From the NCBI RefSeq assembly GCF_000020645.1, contig NC_011060.1, forward strand, positions 1,812,501 through 1,876,500: 64,000 nt of DNA. Reading direction: 5' to 3'. Shown one piece after another: positions 17,737 to 24,678 of the stretch. The notes below the pieces were generated by a model. The model worked only from the letters and a program-made list of their open reading frames with translations, was not told the origin of the DNA and searched no databases. The position numbers and the translations under genes were made by a program. Numbering within the stretch: the first letter of the stretch is position 1; the number at the start of each line of letters is the position of its first letter. This stretch comes from Pelodictyon phaeoclathratiforme BU-1. Its GTDB lineage: Bacteria; Bacteroidota; Chlorobiia; Chlorobiales; Chlorobiaceae.

Positions 17737-17883
17737 TCCCTTCACTCCGTTAGTATCCTCGTACACCAGCCAGTTTTCTCAGGGTTCAATGGTGTGATAA
17801 AGGTGATCAGTTTTCGGGGTGATCGAAGAGGCATGGCATTACATTTCAAAATTTCTCAGTGAGTCACGTCAGAATAATCGAGC

Positions 17884-17975
17884 GCTCTTCTGTTCAGGCC
17901 TTTTCACTATCGGAAAAAGTTACCGTAATGCCTCGTTGACAGAGTCGTGATCAGGAACATATTTGAGCCTGCTTG
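17884..17975 (-). pseudogene. 3' fragment of an antitoxin gene
   Basis: Reads KYVPDHDSVNEALR, stop, LFPIVKRPEQKSA, matching the end of the antitoxin at 14957 (KYFPDHDSVNEALRSLLPIVKR), with the Ser codon turned into TAA. The 5' part is missing. It is a remnant of a second BrnT-associated antitoxin. Confidence 0.68.
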
Positions 17976-17993
17976 ACCATTTTTTATTTCCCG

Positions 17994-18383
17994 CTATAGC
18001 AACCTGTTCTCCAGCTCTACATAACCGCTGAATTTTCGATCAGAGGACATAAGACTCGCATTATGCACGAGAGCTGTTGCAATGATTATTCTATCCTGAG
18101 GATCACTGTGGTGCTCAGACAACTCAACCGCTGTACAGGAAATTTCAGGAGTAACGGGTAGCAATTTTATACCTGATCCATCAAGCGCTTTTTCAAACCA
18201 ATCACTTTTTCCAGCAGGTAAAGCAATACGTCCGTGATGCTCCAACCAAGCCACTTCAAAACAGCTTATTGCCGATACAGCGACGATATCAGCATTTTCG
18301 ATCTGTTCGATTCGACACTGAGCAAGATTACCAGTATCCCTGTTCACCCACCAAAGCCATATATGAGTATCAAGAACAATCAT
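17994..18383 (-). CDS. vapC: VapC-family PIN toxin
   Basis: 129-residue PIN ribonuclease. Active-site acids: MIVLDTHIWLWW (Asp5), the SCFEVAWLEHHGRI glutamate, SDPQDRIIIATALVHN (Asp), and LMSSDRKF. PIN toxins of this type usually cleave tRNA or rRNA. It overlaps the upstream antitoxin gene by 4 bp. Confidence 0.87.
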   Translation of the reverse strand: MIVLDTHIWLWWVNRDTGNLAQCRIEQIENADIVAVSAISCFEVAWLEHHGRIALPAGKSDWFEKALDGSGIKLLPVTPEISCTAVELSEHHSDPQDRIIIATALVHNASLMSSDRKFSGYVELENRLL

Positions 18384-18577
18384 TCAGGCAAATCCCAATT
18401 TGAGCAAGGCACGCTGCTCATGATATCGCCTTTAATGACAACCTTTCCTGCTATATCAGGATGTGGCACTCGACGAAGGGCTTCCGTAGAAACAGCATTC
18501 TCTGAAATAACCAGAAAAATAGCCTCAAGCTTTTTATTGGGGGGGAGTTTCGGCACTCGCTTCAGTTTACCCATCAT
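18380..18577 (-). CDS. vapB: VapB-type antitoxin
   Basis: About 65 residues beginning MMGKLKRVPKLPPNKKLEA and ending with IAGKVVIKGDIMSSVP. I use 18577 because GGAG sits 6 nt upstream; an ATG at 18619 would lengthen it by 14 residues. The stop overlaps the start of the PIN toxin (4 bp). Family assignment is weak by sequence but strong by position. Confidence 0.7.
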   Translation of the reverse strand: MMGKLKRVPKLPPNKKLEAIFLVISENAVSTEALRRVPHPDIAGKVVIKGDIMSSVPCSNWDLPE

Positions 18578-18689
18578 ATCGGTCTCCAATATCAATCGTT
18601 CTGCATACATAGCTTTCAATCAAATAAGCCGTTACGTTGAATAACACACATCAAATACCAGCAATATTTTGCTTTCACAAAAAAATAAA

Positions 18690-18709
18690 AAGTTTGGCAA
18701 ACTTAACCC
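18690..18709. promoter_or_regulatory. Inverted repeat upstream of the vapBC-like pair
   Basis: AAGTTTG-G-CAAACTT at 18690-18704 is a perfect 7-bp inverted repeat, about 115 bp upstream of the antitoxin start. The following bases (to 18709) are shared with the scar at 9442-9460. It could be an operator of the antitoxin; this is inference. Confidence 0.4.
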
Positions 18710-18719
18710 TTACAAAAAT

Positions 18720-18865
18720 TTACCAAAGCCTCCTTTTTTCAAACAGATGTGCAATCGAGGATGGTAACGCCTCTTTCAAGTAAAAAAACGACAATCTACG
18801 ACTCGACCCGTTTGGCTTGAAGCAGCAAGAGCAATCAAGGCGGAAGCATCTGCGACAAGAATCAT
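18720..18865 (-). pseudogene. Broken DUF3368 PIN toxin
   Basis: An ATG overlapping the antitoxin stop (ATGA) opens MILVADASALIALAA, the usual start of DUF3368 PIN toxins, but a stop appears after 20 codons and only ~35 more codons of doubtful similarity follow in other frames. The normal gene has about 150-160 codons, so the toxin is inactivated by deletion. Confidence 0.65.
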
Positions 18866-19113
18866 GATTGAGAAAAGCCATTGAGTTCTTCAAGCAACTC
18901 ATCTCGCGTACTATCGATGACAGGTTGTCGATTGGTTTTGCAGATACTCATAAAATCATAAATATTGCAACCCGCCAACTCCGCCGCCTTACCCAGCGTA
19001 ACCCTTCCTTGCTGATAGAGCCAGAGAGCATAGGAGATTCGAATTTCTTGCCGAATGTCGGGCACTGCCTGAAATGCAACAAAATCATTGGGTAAATCAA
19101 CGGCTATTTGCAT
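18862..19113 (-). CDS. UPF0175 antitoxin
   Basis: 83 residues: MQIAVDLPNDFVAFQA, IRQEIRISYALWLYQQGRVT and LGKAAELAGCNIYDFMSIC, the UPF0175 signature with a helix-turn-helix. I start at 19113, where AAGAGGG precedes the ATG; an upstream in-frame start at 19155 is less likely. Its DUF3368 toxin partner downstream is broken, so this antitoxin persists without a target encoded in cis. Confidence 0.82.
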   Translation of the reverse strand: MQIAVDLPNDFVAFQAVPDIRQEIRISYALWLYQQGRVTLGKAAELAGCNIYDFMSICKTNRQPVIDSTRDELLEELNGFSQS

Positions 19114-19365
19114 AAGATACCCTCTTCTTTGTGATAAAGTTGATACAAAAATCATAACAAACGTGCCTTCACTTCGTACCGTTCCTTGCTCTGCTTTCGG
19201 AATACTTTTATTCCACTCACATTTTATTTCATTCTGCGTATAACATCATTTAATGTACTGTTTATTTGATTCATTGATTTGTTATAGCCGCTCCAGTCCA
19301 TCGATTGCGATCGGGATGGCTGCGAAGCAGGCTGGTATGACGAACTTGAGGTACTCGATATCAAG

Positions 19366-19500
19366 CAACAGGTTACTCTTATCCTTTATATTGAATCATC
19401 CGTTATCAGCGACCTCACCACGAGAGCGAGCCACGATATTGTGACTGTTGCACGTCAGGCAATAATGCTCGGCTGGTGGCAAGGAAAAGAAATAATTTCT
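19366..19500 (+). pseudogene. Fragment of a PIN-domain toxin
   Basis: Bases 19384-19479 read LYIESSVISDLTTRASHDI followed by VTVARQAIMLGWW. This is the start of a common PIN toxin type (YIETSVISYLTARPSRD, ARQAITxxWW). It has no start codon and ends at the HigBA operator. The 19114-19531 gap otherwise holds nothing I recognise. Confidence 0.6.
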
Positions 19501-19505
19501 GAATT

Positions 19506-19523
19506 GTTACCATCTTTGGTAAC
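19506..19523. promoter_or_regulatory. Likely HigA operator
   Basis: GTTACC-ATCTTT-GGTAAC is a perfect 6-bp inverted repeat with a 6-bp spacer, ending 8 bp before the toxin ATG at 19532. HigA-type antitoxins autorepress by binding such palindromes at the operon promoter. It also covers the place where a ribosome site would be. Confidence 0.6.
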
Positions 19524-19531
19524 TTCGCACT

Positions 19532-19858
19532 ATGGCTTATCGAATTGACTATTTTCACCCTCGGATACTGAAAGAGATTGAGGGTTGGCCGGAGTCGATC
19601 AAGACTGATTACGCACGCATTGTTGAATTGCTTATGGATTACGGCCATGATTTGCGTATGCCCTGTTCACGGGCAATGGGAAATGGCTTGTTTGAGATTC
19701 GGCCCAAGGGAAAGGATGGCATTGGAAGAGCACTCTACTGTTTTCAGACAGGAGAGCTAATCATTATCCCGCACGCATTTATCAAGAAATCGCAAGCGAC
19801 GCCACGAAAAGAGATGGTGCTCGCGCTTAAAAGAATGAAGGAGGTAATCAATGGATGA
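19532..19858 (+). CDS. higB: HigB-like RelE-family toxin
   Basis: 108 residues of the phage-derived Gp49-like/HigB type: RIDYFHPRILKEIEGWP, a LRMPCSRAMGNGLFEIRPKG segment and RALYCFQTGELIIIPHAFIKKSQ (in parts RALYCF, HAFIKKSQATPRKE). Members cleave ribosome-bound mRNA. Toxin-first order and the XRE antitoxin downstream (8-bp overlap) define a higBA operon. Confidence 0.88.
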   Translation: MAYRIDYFHPRILKEIEGWPESIKTDYARIVELLMDYGHDLRMPCSRAMGNGLFEIRPKGKDGIGRALYCFQTGELIIIPHAFIKKSQATPRKEMVLALKRMKEVING

Positions 19859-20177
19859 TCTCAAATACCAGCCTGTGGAGCACAATCACGAAGAATTTCT
19901 CCGCAAGGCAATGGTAAATAAAGAATTTAAAGCGGGGTATGAGGCTCTTGGACCGAAGTATGCCCTGATACGGGAACTCCTTGCCGCCCGCCAGCGCTCA
20001 GGCATGACGCAAGAAGCTGTTGCTCTGAAAATAGGCACGTCAAAAAGTGCCATCTCCAGACTGGAATCCGGCAGCAAGCATACCCCCTCTGTTGCCACGC
20101 TGAGGAAATACGCCGATGCAGTTGGCTGCGAACTGGAAATCAAACTGATCAAAAAAAAGGAACCGCAAAAGATCTGA
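19851..20177 (+). CDS. higA: HigA-like XRE antitoxin
   Basis: 108 residues. An N-terminal tail (EHNHEEFLRKAMVNKEFKAGY) is followed by a helix-turn-helix: LRELLAARQRSGMTQEAV-type segment and LKIGTSKSAISRLESGSKHTPS. The C-terminus EIKLIKKKE is basic. It should neutralise HigB and bind the palindrome before higB. Confidence 0.88.
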   Translation: MDDLKYQPVEHNHEEFLRKAMVNKEFKAGYEALGPKYALIRELLAARQRSGMTQEAVALKIGTSKSAISRLESGSKHTPSVATLRKYADAVGCELEIKLIKKKEPQKI

Positions 20178-20197
20178 GTTGCTCCTTAAAGTGCCAT

Positions 20198-20396
20198 TTA
20201 TTCCATTCTTCCAGGTCGGGCAAGCTGTATAAAGACTTCGTAGATCATCTCCCAGAAGCGGCGCATTGTAACGGGATCGACACCGCCGGTGGGCTCGTCA
20301 AGAAAGACGATTTTCGGTTCGTGCAGTATGGCGACAGAAAAAGCGAGCTTCTGTTTCCAGCCGAGGGGAAGCGATGCAAGGCGCACATCGGCAACC
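20198..20396 (-). pseudogene. ABC transporter ATPase fragment
   Basis: About 66 codons from the centre of an ABC ATPase: LPLGWKQKLAFSVAILHEPK is the degenerate signature helix and IVFLDEPTGGVDPVTMRRFW holds Walker B and the D-loop. Walker A and the C-terminal switch His region are gone. The LPLGWKQ form is typical of the ATPases of YbhF-type exporters, which fits the permease remains at 16.7 kb. Confidence 0.78.
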
Positions 20397-20401
20397 GACA
20401 C

Positions 20402-20520
20402 CACAGTTTGAGCATTTCAATGATGCTGTTCTGGATGGTCTCAAGCTGTTTTGAGGAAACGGCCCCCTCATCCAGAAGCCTCCGGTAGCGCTCATCATCA
20501 CGCTTCAGGCCAGAAGCCGA
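20402..20520 (-). pseudogene. HlyD-type membrane fusion protein fragment
   Basis: Frame reads LKRDDERYRRLLDEGAVSSK then QLETIQNSIIEML, the coiled-coil hairpin of HlyD/YbhG adaptor proteins. It runs directly into the ATPase fragment in a different frame, so the 3' part of hlyD and the 5' part of the ATPase gene were removed by one deletion. The 5' end touches the metallophosphoesterase gene. Confidence 0.72.
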
Positions 20521-21578
20521 ATGCGGGAAAAGACATAATCGAGTGAGTCTTCGTTCAGAACTACCCGCGAAAAACCGGTCGAAGCAAGCTCCATTGGCCT
20601 GTTATCCCTGTCGCTGATGAACTTGCGGCCCTGCTTGCCGTTGTACCAGTATACCAGCCTGATTTTGTTTCCTTCGATTTCAAGTGCCGTAATACCCCGT
20701 TTTCCAATGGCACAGCCGGAATTAAAAATACTTGGAATGGTGATATTGTTGTACAGACCACTCCGGAGACCAATTTTCTTACCCTGTTTGTAGCTGGCGT
20801 CAAGCTCAATTTTCAACGCTGCAATTTTGCGCTCGATAAGCATGCGTTTTGTACTATCCGCCGAAGGGTATGCCCGGCAGAGTTCCTCAATTCTGAAGTT
20901 CAGAAAATCCACTTTTGAGAGTGATTCAAACAGGGGGCGGTGGGTGTGACCTATGATGGAGACAATTTTTGCCTGGTTTGAGAACTCGTAAATCGATTTT
21001 TCGATGGCAAATCGTCTGGTACTGTTATAGGCAGTGGAAAAATTTCTTATGCCGACAGGTTTGGCGATATAGCGAATAAAAAGGACAATGGCCCGACTGA
21101 CCATTGGGTAGGTTTCCCATAATAGCACCGACGCCTGGTGGCCATGAAAAAGCAGAAGTGTTTCATTTCCATAATGAAATTTCAGCGATTCAACCATCGA
21201 TGAAGCGAGGCGATATTCTTTCTCATCAAGCAGTTCAGCATCATGGTTCCCGTAGGTTTTCCAGAAGAAGCCATTCTGCCCAAACTTGAGAAAAAGATCG
21301 TAGAAATCACCCCACTCCGATACTATGCTTTCGAGTGAAAACTTGAACAGCTCTTCCACATCACCATTAAGAACAAGACTGTATTTTTCTGGTAAATAAT
21401 AACTCCCGAGCATGGTTTTAACCAGTTCGGCATTCCGCCTGAACTCATCGCGCCTGCCACCATTGCCCATGTGCAGGTCGCTGAGAATCAGAACTTTCGA
21501 GGAGTTATCAAGGCTGACAGAACTTGCTTTTTTAAGCAGATGCTCAAGATGGGGATGCTTCTTATTATGAAGACTCAT
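20505..21578 (-). CDS. Calcineurin-like metallophosphoesterase
   Basis: 357 residues with all metal-binding motifs: LILSDLHMGNGG, LNGDVEELF, TYGNHDAELL, LLFHGHQAS and IIGHTHRPLFE. This is the phosphoesterase fold of UDP-diacylglucosamine hydrolases, nucleases and phosphatases; the substrate is not evident. The C-terminal ~80 residues (SIFNSGCAIGKRGITALEIE and after) look like a family-specific extension. The last 16 bp overlap the HlyD relic, so the 3' end may have been altered by the island boundary. Confidence 0.83.
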   Translation of the reverse strand: MSLHNKKHPHLEHLLKKASSVSLDNSSKVLILSDLHMGNGGRRDEFRRNAELVKTMLGSYYLPEKYSLVLNGDVEELFKFSLESIVSEWGDFYDLFLKFGQNGFFWKTYGNHDAELLDEKEYRLASSMVESLKFHYGNETLLLFHGHQASVLLWETYPMVSRAIVLFIRYIAKPVGIRNFSTAYNSTRRFAIEKSIYEFSNQAKIVSIIGHTHRPLFESLSKVDFLNFRIEELCRAYPSADSTKRMLIERKIAALKIELDASYKQGKKIGLRSGLYNNITIPSIFNSGCAIGKRGITALEIEGNKIRLVYWYNGKQGRKFISDRDNRPMELASTGFSRVVLNEDSLDYVFSRIRLLA

Positions 21579-21835
21579 AGTTCGTACAACCGTTCTTCCC
21601 GGTCCAGAGTAGTTGTCATTCCGGCGCAGAGACTCATGACTGATATAGTTAAAAAAAGTTACCCCCGCAAGATTGAACCAGGCAATTCAGGGCTTACAAC
21701 GCAAACGGCCTTGGGGATGCAGATGGTGAATATAATCTCCCCTTTCGATAGCAATTGAAAAAAAAGAGAAAATTAGCTTTCTTGTGCTCTCTGCAAATCA
21801 TTGCACTCTGGCTCATCAATCTTTGACTTGACATC

Positions 21836-22510
21836 TTGATCTCTCCCGAACGATTCCGCAAAATCCGTTACATGCTGCTACATCGCCAGCCTGATCTGAC
21901 GGTTATCATGGATAACGTCAACAAGGCGCATAACCTGTCGGCAATTATACGCAGTTGTGATGGTGTCGGGATCGACGAAATCCATGCTGTTTCATACCGT
22001 AAATCTATCTATGCCAAACAGAATGCTGCTGCTGGTGCAAGCAAGTGGCTGACGCTAACCCTCCATCCTGATATTGCATCGGCTTACAGAAAGGTATCGG
22101 CTTGCGGTATGCAAATCCTTGTCGCAACCGGCAAAGAGGGGTCACGGGATTTCAGGGCGATCGATTATACGGTTCCAACGGCTCTTGTAATGGGAGCAGA
22201 ATGGGATGGTATATCAGAAGAGGCGATTAAGGGGGCAGATCATGCCATTACGGTGCCCATGTTTGGTATGGTGGAATCATTGAATGTTTCTGTAGCAACA
22301 GCGGTCATTTTGTTTGAAGCACAGCGACAGCGGGCCGAAAAAGGGATGTATAAACGACAGCAGCTTGAAGAGAATTGCTTTGAACGGATGCTCTTTGAGC
22401 ACGCCTACCCCCGTCTGAGCCGTGAGTTCAGGGAAAAGGAGTGTGCCTATCCACGACTTGATGCTGATGGCAGGATTTGCTCAAACGAGCAGAAAAATGC
22501 CGGGCAGTGA
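21836..22510 (+). CDS. trmH: tRNA (guanosine(18)-2'-O)-methyltransferase TrmH
   Basis: 224-residue SPOUT methyltransferase. N-terminal RFRKIRYMLLHRQPDLTVIM and NKAHNLSAIIRSCDGVGI match TrmH; the knotted SAM site is ALVMGAEWDGIS followed by VPMFGMVESLNVSVATAVIL. It 2'-O-methylates G18 in the tRNA D-loop. The start appears to be TTG 21836, which gives the standard N-terminus; no ATG is in range. Confidence 0.88.
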   Translation: MISPERFRKIRYMLLHRQPDLTVIMDNVNKAHNLSAIIRSCDGVGIDEIHAVSYRKSIYAKQNAAAGASKWLTLTLHPDIASAYRKVSACGMQILVATGKEGSRDFRAIDYTVPTALVMGAEWDGISEEAIKGADHAITVPMFGMVESLNVSVATAVILFEAQRQRAEKGMYKRQQLEENCFERMLFEHAYPRLSREFREKECAYPRLDADGRICSNEQKNAGQ

Positions 22511-22529
22511 AGAGATCACAAGCCCGGCA
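22498..22529. terminator. Stem-loop between convergent genes
   Basis: TGCCGGGC at 22498-22505 pairs perfectly with GCCCGGCA at 22522-22529 across a 16-nt loop. It spans the 3' end of trmH and lies just outside the 3' end of the opposing gene. No T-run follows, so termination strength is uncertain. Confidence 0.45.
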
Positions 22530-22538
22530 CGTTCATTC

Positions 22539-23588
22539 TCAGTACATGACGATGCGGGGCAGTTTTTTTGCCTGACCGATCCACGCTTTGAGCTGATCTA
22601 TTGAAGGAAGCTGTTGAACCATTTTCTTCTGTTTGTTGACCTCCTGCATTTTCGCATGAAGATTCAACGGATTACGCTGTGCCAGCTCGGGAACCGTATC
22701 AACGCCGGAAGCTTCGAGCAATTCAGACCAGGAAAATCCAACCCCCTTAATTCTTGCCAGATCAGCACGGTTGATCAATGTAAGAACATCGTTCTCACCA
22801 AGGCCGGTTGCACCCGAAAGCTCCTTTCGACCGTTTCTGTCGCGCCCTCTTTCAAGGAGATTTTCAAAACTCTTCACGCCAGCCTTGACCAGCTTCAAGG
22901 CATGTTCTTCTTTTATACCTTCGAGAGATGCAACATCAACGGCCTCTGGTGGCTGCACGGCTGGGGCTGAAACAGCAACAACCGGCTGAACTACCGTGGA
23001 GGAGACTTTCAGCATCACCGGCTCAAGTGTTGCAGGAAGCTGGTGAGAGAGTGGCGCCTCAAACAGAGCCATGAGCTCTTCCCTGAAAGGAATCATTTGC
23101 GATGCTGAAGTCAAAACAAGCTGCAGGGCAGCGCCAACAGACTCCAGAAGATCTCCCGGGAGTTCCTTTCCGTTCATCTCTCCCCTTGCTATCCTTCCAG
23201 CAAGATTTTGAACACCGGGCACAATCTTTGCCGCAACATCCCATCCCATGACGGCGCCATAGGCGAACAGGGCAAGAGGATTGCCAAACAGCATTCTGCG
23301 CACCTCTTCAGGGCGGGAGAGCAGCTTCAGGGTACCCTCTTTTTCAATGGTCGCCTGACAGGCAAGACGTCCGCCACTCTGAATCTGTCGCTCAGACAAA
23401 AAGGCATTTTCAATCTCCGTAAGCGGAGAGAGACACTCACCCCCTTCCTGTACCGTGACATAGCAGGCCTGGCAAACACCATGCCCACCACATACGTAGC
23501 CAACATGGCTGTGATTGAGCCGCGCAACCTTTCCAAGTGTCTGACCGGGCACAGCCTGACAGGAGAGATCATTAATAGTGAGATTCAT
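22539..23588 (-). CDS. Chlorosome-envelope-like [2Fe-2S] protein with DUF4332 domain
   Basis: 349 residues. The N-terminal ~85 residues are an adrenodoxin-type ferredoxin: YVCGGHGVCQACYVTV supplies three Cys (C-x5-C-x2-C) and GGRLACQA the fourth. Then comes FGNPLALFAYGAVMGWDVAAK, a small hydrophobic region as seen in chlorosome envelope proteins of the CsmI/J/X type. Residues ~220-330 form a DUF4332-like helix-hairpin-helix region (LEGIKEEHALKLVKAGVKSF, IKGVGFSWSELLEASGVDTV). CsmI/J/X are about 220-245 residues, so this is longer by a whole domain. Likely redox role at the chlorosome or membrane surface; the DUF4332 part is unexplained. Confidence 0.62.
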   Translation of the reverse strand: MNLTINDLSCQAVPGQTLGKVARLNHSHVGYVCGGHGVCQACYVTVQEGGECLSPLTEIENAFLSERQIQSGGRLACQATIEKEGTLKLLSRPEEVRRMLFGNPLALFAYGAVMGWDVAAKIVPGVQNLAGRIARGEMNGKELPGDLLESVGAALQLVLTSASQMIPFREELMALFEAPLSHQLPATLEPVMLKVSSTVVQPVVAVSAPAVQPPEAVDVASLEGIKEEHALKLVKAGVKSFENLLERGRDRNGRKELSGATGLGENDVLTLINRADLARIKGVGFSWSELLEASGVDTVPELAQRNPLNLHAKMQEVNKQKKMVQQLPSIDQLKAWIGQAKKLPRIVMY

Positions 23589-23701
23589 GATTGTATTGTT
23601 AATTAATAGATTAGTTAATAGAGAACAGACGAAATCAATTCACTGGAAAAAGAGTAAGCACAGTATGGTGGCTGGCTCGGTTCTCCCTTCCGGCATCTTC
23701 T

Positions 23702-24244
23702 TCAGGGCTGCAGGAGTTCCCTGTAGCTATAGACAAAAGCAATGGTTCCAATCTTCTCATTCAATCCCATAACCGGAATAACAAAAAGGCTTTTCCCCTC
23801 AGGCAGCGCATAAGAAACCGGCACAAGCACACCAAGCCTCATTTGGGGATAATGCCGGGAAAAAGAGCTTCCCTGCAGTTTTCGATCAGTGGATATTTTG
23901 ATAATGCCTGAGGGATCAACAAGCATGATCAAGCCAAACCCTTTTCTCTGGATCAATTCGTTAAAATACTCTTCGATCTGGCCATAATTGGAGTGCATCA
24001 ACTCTTTGCGTACCGACCAGGCCAGAGGAAGGGCAAAAAGCTGGATATCCTGACGCTGCATGAGCACAGATCGGCTCTCTGCAAGCTCCGAAAGCTCTTG
24101 CAGTTTCCGTTCTCCCTGATAGCGTGTTAAAAAAATCCCTCCGACAAGCAGCACAAGAACAAGCGGTACCACGATCAGAAAAAAACGTTTCCAGAACGAG
24201 GGCTTTTGCTGCGGGGTTTCCCCTGAATCATTGCTGCTTTTCAT
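23702..24244 (-). CDS. Membrane-anchored sensor-like protein (PDC/Cache-like)
   Basis: 180 residues: a membrane segment at 22-42 (FLIVVPLVLVLLVGGIFL), a helical stalk, then an extracytoplasmic PAS-like fold with FGLIMLVDPSGIIKISTDRK and LFVIPVMGLNEKIGTIAFVY. That pattern matches Cache/PDC ligand-binding domains, but no output domain (kinase, cyclase or methyl-accepting region) follows. It lies 11 bp after ybeY and may be co-transcribed with hflX-ybeY. Confidence 0.6.
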   Translation of the reverse strand: MKSSNDSGETPQQKPSFWKRFFLIVVPLVLVLLVGGIFLTRYQGERKLQELSELAESRSVLMQRQDIQLFALPLAWSVRKELMHSNYGQIEEYFNELIQRKGFGLIMLVDPSGIIKISTDRKLQGSSFSRHYPQMRLGVLVPVSYALPEGKSLFVIPVMGLNEKIGTIAFVYSYRELLQP

Positions 24245-24255
24245 GATGAGATTAA

Positions 24256-24678
24256 TTATAGTGTTGCCGCTCCTGAACGGGTGAGATAAAATGCCTCTTT
24301 TTCCTCAATCAGTCTCCGTTCTTCGGCTGACTGATCACCATAACCGATAAGATGAAGCGCTGAATGGAGGGTAACACGAAGAAGTTCTTGCTGAAAATCA
24401 ACCGAGAATCTGGCAGCATTTTCCTTCACCACATCGAGCGAGATATAAAACTCCCCATCGATTTCAGCTCCTTTGTTGTAACGAAAGGTAATGGTATCAG
24501 TTGGATAATCATGACCGAGAAACTCACGGTTAATGCGCTGGATCATTTTGTTGCCGCAGTAGACACCCACAATCGACTCAACCGTAAAACCTTCGTTTTC
24601 CAGAACCAGAAGAACCGCTTTTTCAAGCAGTTGCTCCGGAATCTCCTTTTTGGTGGTATTATGGATTTGCAGCATCAT
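24256..24678 (-). CDS. ybeY: rRNA maturation endoribonuclease YbeY
   Basis: 140 residues. IQRINREFLGHDYPTDTITF is the family core and TLHSALHLIGYGDQSAEER the metal site. The usual HxxxHxxGYxH has only the first two His here: the third is Asp. I believe a D or K in this place is common in Bacteroidetes/Chlorobi homologues, so activity may be kept. YbeY processes rRNA 3' ends and takes part in ribosome quality control. Its start lies inside the last 20 bp of hflX. Confidence 0.85.
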   Translation of the reverse strand: MMLQIHNTTKKEIPEQLLEKAVLLVLENEGFTVESIVGVYCGNKMIQRINREFLGHDYPTDTITFRYNKGAEIDGEFYISLDVVKENAARFSVDFQQELLRVTLHSALHLIGYGDQSAEERRLIEEKEAFYLTRSGAATL

